This document shows positions 58,509 through 64,000 of a stretch of DNA of 64,000 bases, in pieces (the stretch's first letter is position 1; each line of letters opens with the position of its first letter). The notes under the pieces were generated by a model. The model was not told the DNA's origin. It did not search any database and saw only the letters and a program-made list of their open reading frames with translations. The stretch comes from Methylicorpusculum oleiharenae (GTDB taxonomy: Bacteria; Pseudomonadota; Gammaproteobacteria; Methylococcales; Methylomonadaceae): contig NZ_WUTY02000001.1 of the NCBI RefSeq assembly GCF_009828925.2, forward strand, positions 4,432,492 through 4,496,491, given 5' to 3'. A program made the translations under genes and the position numbers.

Positions 58509-59939
58509 TTACCCGGCGACAGGTTGTGCATGACTGACGACAGACTTACGCGATGCGCAGCCTGCTTTCCAGGGCGCGGGGGCTCGAACGGCGGGCCAGA
58601 CCGGGCTTTCTATCGTCAACGCCAATTGGCGGACCAGTTCCAGCATACCTTGATAGCCTTCGTAGCCGAATTCGCGCTCCTGGTTGATATCCAGAAACGG
58701 AACGCGTGCTTTCAATGCGGTGTACATATTTCTACCGCCCGCAATCAGGATATCGGCTTGATAATCCCTGACAATTTTTAGCAGCGCTTTAGGACTGCCG
58801 TCATCGATCATCACCGTATCTTCACCCATCAATTCACGAATACGGGCTTTATCTTCTTCGGTTGATTTTTTGGTACCTGTCGCAACGACGACCATACCCA
58901 AATCCTGCAAGGCTGAAATCACCGACCAGCTTTTTACCCCGCCGGTAAATAGCAACACGCGTTTGCCCGCCAATCTTTCCCGCCACGGTTCAAGTTCCTT
59001 TCGGATGCGCGTTTCTTCACGGACGATCAATGTTTCAGTGCGGGCCAGTAAATCAGGATCGTTCAGCGATTTGGCAAAATCCCGCAACGATTGACTGGTA
59101 TCGGTAATTCCGTAAAAACTGCCTTCAAACCAGGGCGTACCGTATTGTTGCTGCAATTTACGCGCGACATTGACCATCGCCTTGGAACACACCATCATGT
59201 TGACTTCAGCCTTATGCATGGTTTGTACTTCGCGAAACCGCGCATCACCGGACAAAGTACACAAGACCCGCAAACCCAATTCGTCAAGTAGCGGCAGCAC
59301 ATGCCAGAACTCTCCGGCGATATTGTATTCACCGATCAGATTGACATCGTGCACCTTGATATCAGGCCTTTCTGACGTCTTAGGTAACGGATCCGGATCA
59401 CGGGTACCGACCACATATTTGACCATCGCATCACCGGCAATCCGGTTACCCAAGTTTTTAGTCCCGTAAAATCCGGCACAATCGACAGGCACAACGGGCA
59501 CACCCCAGCGTTCGATCGCTTCCTTACAGACGGCAGTGATATCATCACCAACCAAAGCAGGCACACAGGTGTTATAAACAAAAACTGCAGGCGGATGATA
59601 TGTATCGATGGCCTGCTTGATGGAATGGAACAAGCGCTTTTCGCTGCGTCCCATGATCACATCCTGCTCGGTCAAATCAGTGGTCATACCGACTTTATAA
59701 AGATCGGAACCGGATGAGCGCGTACCCCGGTTATCCCAGGAGCTTCCCGCACAAGCGATAGGCCCATGGACGATATGCGCTACATCGGCAATCGGCAACA
59801 GCGCTATTTGAGCACCATCAAAGGCACACCCCCCTGCTGCCGAACCGGGTTTTGGCTTGGCACAACCGGATTTCTCCTTTTTGTTATGCTCGCAAGCCGG
59901 TTCATCCAACAGTTCGGCAATATCTTTGGTAGATTTCAT
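58509..59939 (-). CDS. nifE: NifE, FeMo-co scaffold alpha subunit
   Basis: 476 residues. Conserved [57 protein letters not shown] and [23 protein letters not shown] lies before the ATG. First gene of the nif maturation operon, under a sigma-54/NifA promoter. Confidence 0.96.
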   Translation of the reverse strand: MKSTKDIAELLDEPACEHNKKEKSGCAKPKPGSAAGGCAFDGAQIALLPIADVAHIVHGPIACAGSSWDNRGTRSSGSDLYKVGMTTDLTEQDVIMGRSEKRLFHSIKQAIDTYHPPAVFVYNTCVPALVGDDITAVCKEAIERWGVPVVPVDCAGFYGTKNLGNRIAGDAMVKYVVGTRDPDPLPKTSERPDIKVHDVNLIGEYNIAGEFWHVLPLLDELGLRVLCTLSGDARFREVQTMHKAEVNMMVCSKAMVNVARKLQQQYGTPWFEGSFYGITDTSQSLRDFAKSLNDPDLLARTETLIVREETRIRKELEPWRERLAGKRVLLFTGGVKSWSVISALQDLGMVVVATGTKKSTEEDKARIRELMGEDTVMIDDGSPKALLKIVRDYQADILIAGGRNMYTALKARVPFLDINQEREFGYEGYQGMLELVRQLALTIESPVWPAVRAPAPWKAGCASRKSVVSHAQPVAG

Positions 59940-59971
59940 AGCGCGATTCCTAAAGTATTTAACAAGACATT

Positions 59972-59987
59972 TGCAACCGCCGTGCCA
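59972..59987 (-). promoter_or_regulatory. Sigma-54 promoter of nifE
   Basis: The minus strand reads TGGCACG-GCGG-TTGCA, an exact match to the -24/-12 consensus with correct 10-base GG-GC spacing. The predicted start is about 22 bases before the nifE ATG. Confidence 0.9.
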
Positions 59988-60031
59988 GCGTTCATTTTGT
60001 TGATTTTATTGGCACTTCAAAGTAAACGCTG

Positions 60032-60047
60032 TGTAGCAAATACGACA
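60032..60047. promoter_or_regulatory. NifA upstream activator site
   Basis: TGT-N10-ACA, the NifA binding consensus, centred about 80 bases upstream of the predicted nifE transcription start. Combined with the sigma-54 promoter, this supports NifA control of the whole nifE-nifF set. Confidence 0.8.
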
Positions 60048-60652
60048 AACGCAGGTTTTATGAAGGAAATCGGATGTAGGAGGGCTTTTGTTAATACCTG
60101 CGTCGGTTAGAGGGGGAATCATCAAGTCGTAGTAACCGGTAAGGATTTATTGATCCTGGGAGTCAGTCGATTGTGTTCTGACGGGATGTTGTAAAAAAGA
60201 CGTTCGTTGTGAGCCTTCAGCTAGGCTCAGGACACGCATGCGAACCTCCTTGTCACCATTAAGCCCACGCAAGATGAGCTGTCTGAGAGGTCTTGCACTG
60301 AATGCCCGCATAACCTATTCATGTTATATTACGCGACCTGAGCCCTCTGCGATACCATGCTTTGACCCCATTTTGGGCCTTTGATAAATGACACCTTTCG
60401 CGATTGATGCGGTTCCTATCGTCACCGCATCCCACAACAGCGCTGACCTCCAACATTTGAAAATAGTACTCGCTGCGAACCCCAACTATAGAGTGACTAA
60501 AATTGCAATTAATAGAGCTTCCTTAAAATTGAACACAGCTAATTTAATTGACCATTGAGATCAGATCAAATCAAGACTTTTTCAACTCAGTGTATTGATT
60601 TATGTCTGTAAGCTTTATTTTGTGAATACGTTATGATCGAATCAGGAACTAA
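60048..60652. other. Long intergenic region between nifE and the glycosyltransferase
   Basis: About 600 bases with decayed sequence. A stretch at ~60198-60235 (GTGAGCCTTCAGCTAGGCTCAGGAC) looks like a degenerate dispersed repeat. A short open frame at 60388-60558 (56 codons) lacks a ribosome site. No convincing gene or RNA. Confidence 0.35.
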
Positions 60653-61675
60653 ATGAACCATAGAAATTTATATGTACCCCTTCTGTTATTACTAATGGTA
60701 TTTACTTTTTTTGTGAACAATGATGCCTTCAAGGCGAATACAATGGAGTCTCGAAACCTTACCACCGCCAGAGAAATGCTTGAAAAAGACAACTGGTTTG
60801 CACCCACCATGAACGGTGAGCTTCGTTTCGAAAAACCGCCTCTACCTACGTGGACCACAGCATTTACAATGCATCTGTTCGGGCAAGATAACCTGTCGCT
60901 GCTCAGGCTGCCTGCTGCATTAGCCGCGATGTTACTGGTTTTCTTTCTGTTTCAACTGACAAAAGAGTTGACTACGGACGAAATGCTGCCCTACCTGGTT
61001 GCGGGCACCGCATCAACCTCCCTTCTGATCTTATGGATGTCCCGCAATATTACCTGGGATATTTTTTGCCACAGTTTTATGCTTGGGGCTATCTATCTGA
61101 TCCACAAGGGCCTGGTAATCAGGCACTACAACCTGAAATATTTTATTGGTGCAGGAGTTCTAATGGGATTCTCTTTTCTATCTAAAGGACCGGTATCCTT
61201 TTTCTCTTTGTTGATGCCTTATCTGACTGCGCGAGTTTTGGCATATGAAGGAAACGATTTCAGAATAAATCTTGTACCATCAATGGTTATGATACTAACT
61301 GCTTTAGTAATCAGTGCAATCTGGCCAATTTACATTTACTCACAGTATCCAGATTTTTCTCAACACATAGCCAATAAAGAATCAACAGCATGGATAAAAA
61401 GAGCAGTAAAACCTTTTTACTACTACTGGAATTTTCCGGCTCAATCAGGTATCTGGGCATTTCTGGCATCAATTACGCTCGTTTTTCCTTATGCCCGTAA
61501 ACGAATAGACGAATTCGGAAATTACAAATTCATGGCTACATGGATAGGGTCGTCCGTCCTGTTGATGTCGCTTTTCCCGGAAAAAAAAGCCCGCTATCTG
61601 CTTCCAGTTGTTTTGCCGCTATCTATAATCACATCATTTTACTTCCGCTATCTGATCGACTCGTTTAAGGAATAA
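60653..61675 (+). CDS. GT39/ArnT-type glycosyltransferase, N-terminal part of a split gene
   Basis: 340 residues of a polytopic membrane glycosyltransferase that would use a polyprenyl-phosphate sugar. The first periplasmic loop has ESRNLTTAREMLEKDNWFAPTMNG and EKPPLPTWTT, the ArnT/PMT donor motifs. About 9-10 helices follow. Full-length relatives have ~500-550 residues; this ends at TAA 61673-61675, which falls inside the target duplication of the IS66-type insertion. The continuation after the element is in the same frame, so this is the N-terminal piece of a disrupted gene and probably inactive. AGGAAC precedes the ATG. Confidence 0.75.
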   Translation: MNHRNLYVPLLLLLMVFTFFVNNDAFKANTMESRNLTTAREMLEKDNWFAPTMNGELRFEKPPLPTWTTAFTMHLFGQDNLSLLRLPAALAAMLLVFFLFQLTKELTTDEMLPYLVAGTASTSLLILWMSRNITWDIFCHSFMLGAIYLIHKGLVIRHYNLKYFIGAGVLMGFSFLSKGPVSFFSLLMPYLTARVLAYEGNDFRINLVPSMVMILTALVISAIWPIYIYSQYPDFSQHIANKESTAWIKRAVKPFYYYWNFPAQSGIWAFLASITLVFPYARKRIDEFGNYKFMATWIGSSVLLMSLFPEKKARYLLPVVLPLSIITSFYFRYLIDSFKE

Positions 61676-61680
61676 AGAAA

Positions 61681-63446
61681 GTAATTACTCAGCGTAATTA
61701 ACAACCATCCCAAATATGATATTGGTTGGCATGATCACGCGCTCATGCCGTTAAAGAATAAAGTCCGGTAATCTGCCTTCAAAAAGCAGAGTCAGTGCAT
61801 TGGTGGCAGAGACATCGTTTTTACAGCAAGTCGATAAATAACTCCGCACACGGCAAAAGATTTTCGCCCCTTCCATAGATCGGAAGCAACCGGAAATTTT
61901 CTGATGCAACTTAGTCATGCGAATATCATTTTCCCCCTGATTATTGGTAAAGGATACCTCCTCGTCGGTCATGAAGCGTAGCGTTTCTTGCTCAAAATCG
62001 CGCAATCGTTCCAGTAAATTTCGGGATTTGCTCCGTTTGATGCGGCCCCTCTTGTTGCGGTCTTTTCCTTCCGGCTCTGGCGGTGGCGGGCATTCCAACT
62101 CCGCCTGCTTCACTAGTGCCCGGTATTGTTCGCGGTACTGAACGGCTTGATCTTCAGTTAACCTCCCGCCCTGTGAATAAACCTCATCCAGAATGTCTTC
62201 TAATAGATCAATCATCAATTTTGCCCAGGCCTGCCCCTCTTCTTCATGGGCAAAAGCCAATTCCCGTAAGTGATGGGCATTGCATAAGGCATGCTGACAA
62301 ATGAGTTTGAAATACGGTTTCCAATGGTCGTGAACCAGGATACCGGTAAACCGTGTTAACAGGGGTAAGCTTGCCATGGCTTCCAGTCCGCGTTTTTCAT
62401 GCGCATAATACAGCGTCCACAGCGGACTGGACACGCAGTGTAACCAGCGGTTTTTGCCATTGATATTGATGCCGGTCTCATCGGCATGAATGACCCGCGT
62501 ATGGCGTAGTTTGGCGATCAGCTTTTGCTCAAACTGCTCCAGCAGTTCATAGGCCTGTTGATTATAGGTAAAAATCGATCCTTCGCTGATGGGCAAGTCC
62601 AGTTGCTCCTGAAAATGCTCTTGGACCCGGTTATAGGGAATCAATTGATACTGCGACAAATACACCGACTGGGCTTTGACGCCGTTGCCGTACTGAACGG
62701 CTTTAGTCACACCCGCTGGAAAGGGCGCTGTAAAGCGTTGCCCCTGCAGATTTTCCAAGATTTCGGCTTGGTATTCGATCACGACGCGTCGAATGTCAAT
62801 ATCAAACACTTGGCGAGAGTCGAAACCGACCACCGTATAGTCGCCGGGCGGCAAAAGACTTCGGTCGACCGTCAGGGGTTTAATCACATCGGGATTATCA
62901 CTCTTTTCCAGCGTGGTGCCAATGCGCCCCGGTTGACCTCCGGTTTTTTTGCCGGAGTCCCCTTTATCACCTTTTCCGCTATTGCCAAACCGATTGGATG
63001 AAGGTGGCTTGCTACTGTTACGGCTGTTCAAGTTCAAACGGCCCGCCATGATCTGCACCAGCAGAATCAGCACGGCCAATACCGAACGAAAAGCCGGTGA
63101 CAATTGCGATTCCTCGGCAAGCAATTGCTGAGCAGTTTTGATCGTGGCTTCCACGTCAATGTCATTGACTGTCAAATTAAATACCGTAAACCGTTTGGAA
63201 TGACGCTATTATAAGGCCGGTTTCAGAACTCGAATTTTGCCTTCGAGGATGACCTAAGCGCCACGAAAGGTATGGGTAAGCAATCTGCTGTGCTTGTAAA
63301 GCTCTCCGGCTTTTCTTGAACGAGCTGGAGGCTATAAATAGCAAGCCTAAAGCCTTTCGATGAATTGCTTAAAATTACGGTTATTTGCGAAAAAACGTGT
63401 CAAGCATTATTTTTTATTTTTTGAAAAAATTACGCTGAGTAGTTAC
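61681..63446 (-). mobile_element. IS66-family insertion sequence, single-transposase type
   Basis: 1766 bp bounded by inverted repeats GTAATTACTCAGCGTAATT (left) and GTAACTACTCAGCGTAATT (right, complement), 18 of 19 matching. It is flanked by an exact 8-bp direct repeat TAAAGAAA (61673-61680 and 63447-63454), the size typical of IS66. It carries only the transposase, without the tnpA/tnpB accessory genes of classic IS66, as in the ISBst12 subgroup. Intact ends and duplication indicate recent insertion. Confidence 0.9.
61751..63175 (-). CDS. IS66-family transposase
   Basis: 474 residues. Low-complexity N-terminal linker (NSRNSSKPPSSNRFG, GKKTGGQPGRIGTTL), zinc-like and catalytic parts including VIHADETGININGKNRWLH, GILVHDHWKPYFKL and CNAHHLREL, and FTNNQGENDIRMTKLHQKISG near the C-terminus with the last acidic residue. 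Full-length and apparently intact. Confidence 0.93.
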   Translation of the reverse strand: MTVNDIDVEATIKTAQQLLAEESQLSPAFRSVLAVLILLVQIMAGRLNLNSRNSSKPPSSNRFGNSGKGDKGDSGKKTGGQPGRIGTTLEKSDNPDVIKPLTVDRSLLPPGDYTVVGFDSRQVFDIDIRRVVIEYQAEILENLQGQRFTAPFPAGVTKAVQYGNGVKAQSVYLSQYQLIPYNRVQEHFQEQLDLPISEGSIFTYNQQAYELLEQFEQKLIAKLRHTRVIHADETGININGKNRWLHCVSSPLWTLYYAHEKRGLEAMASLPLLTRFTGILVHDHWKPYFKLICQHALCNAHHLRELAFAHEEEGQAWAKLMIDLLEDILDEVYSQGGRLTEDQAVQYREQYRALVKQAELECPPPPEPEGKDRNKRGRIKRSKSRNLLERLRDFEQETLRFMTDEEVSFTNNQGENDIRMTKLHQKISGCFRSMEGAKIFCRVRSYLSTCCKNDVSATNALTLLFEGRLPDFIL

Positions 63447-64000
63447 TAAAGAAATACAAAAACAGATACTATCTTATTCAGTGCTAACGGCTTTTTGATA
63501 GCGTGTATCAGTTTCATTGCCCCTCTTACTGTTTGGTACCTGATGGATAGAAATGGTTTTGAATCTAAACTAGGGTTTAAGTTAATAACTTTATTTGTTT
63601 TTTGGACGCTGGCGTTTGTTTTGATTCACTCTACAATCAATAAAAAACCATTTTTGGTTTGGGCTTCTATGGTTGCAATGGTTGCTTCTGCATGCGTCAT
63701 GTTCATGGGTCATGCTCAGGAAATTTTAGTGCCCCATCGACAGGGTAGGCCCTATGAAGAACTGCGTCACCTTCAGGCATTGAAAAATATACCCTTTTTT
63801 TTCAATGGCAATGTCTCTGGAAATTTCATGGGTGTCGTATGGGCTAGCGGTCGTGAAATTCGGCATTGGAATCCATTGACACAACGGGATTTACCAACTG
63901 AACCTCCGTTGGCTTTTATGAGTCATGAAAAGCCATCGGAGATTTTGCCCGATGAAATATTAGATCGTTATGAAGTCATGGTTTTAGGATTTTTTGATGG
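63447..64000 (+). pseudogene. C-terminal remnant of the GT39-type glycosyltransferase, runs off the window
   Basis: The frame from 63447 opens with TAA (target duplication) and then stays open to the window edge: RNTKTDTILFSANGFL..., then helical segments (WTLAFVLIH; ASMVAMVASACVMF) and a soluble loop. Removing the element and one duplication copy joins this frame exactly to the upstream 340-codon part, with only the TAA between. The summed length (>520) fits ArnT-like proteins. A later ATG at 63543 could start a fragment, but no ribosome site is evident. Confidence 0.65.

Noticed and set aside
60388-60558. 56-codon frame upstream of the glycosyltransferase
   Set aside because: Starts with ATG but lacks a Shine-Dalgarno, and the product has no recognisable fold or membrane segment.

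Overview
The window reads as chromosome of a nitrogen-fixing gammaproteobacterium. The best guess is a type I methanotroph of the Methylococcales, because of the Azotobacter-like nif gene order, glnA-ntrB-ntrC, amtB/glnK pairs and several large c-di-GMP/HDOD signalling proteins. No methane oxidation gene lies in the window, so that placement is inference. I saw no tRNA, rRNA, CRISPR array or prophage.

Layout. 1-3.4 kb: the 3' part of glnS, then an MsbA-like ABC exporter. 3.6-8.8 kb: a small exported Met/His-rich protein with its own terminator, then a giant transporter-histidine kinase hybrid overlapping a REC-LuxR regulator. 8.8-14 kb (minus strand): a REC-PAS-PAS-GGDEF-EAL protein, an HDOD-GAF-histidine kinase and a DEDDh exonuclease. 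14-22.4 kb: an SDR protein, an SLC13 permease, small secreted or membrane proteins, a MarR regulator divergent from a DUF2024 gene with a terminator in its leader, and a 1118-residue AsmA-like (DUF748) protein. 22.7-31.6 kb: the nitrogen-control block, with two glnK-amtB pairs divergent from glnA-ntrB-ntrC and sigma-54-like promoters in the shared intergenic region. 31.6-38.7 kb: an RND/MMPL transporter, pdxA-rsmA and glgP.

39.2-50.5 kb is a defence island in one orientation: hsdR, a 125-bp MITE-like element, hsdM, hsdS, a Septu-like AAA ATPase plus HNH protein, and a DUF1016 (YhcG-type) PD-(D/E)XK nuclease. The last five genes abut or overlap, so they look like one transcription unit. This is the most unusual system in the window.

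51.1-59.9 kb (minus strand) is a nitrogenase maturation operon: nifE, nifN, nifX, a DUF269 gene, a CCE_0567-type gene, fdxB, a 36-residue membrane peptide, nifW, nifZ, nifM, a ClpX paralogue, a glutaredoxin-BolA fusion and a flavodoxin. A consensus sigma-54 promoter and a TGT-N10-ACA NifA site precede nifE. nifHDK are not in the window. 60.6-64 kb holds a GT39-type glycosyltransferase gene split by a 1766-bp IS66-type element with an exact 8-bp target duplication. A stop codon already sits inside that duplication.

Nitrogen signalling (GlnK/NtrBC), ammonium uptake, glutamine synthesis and FeMo-co assembly are thus all encoded within about 35 kb, interrupted by the defence island.
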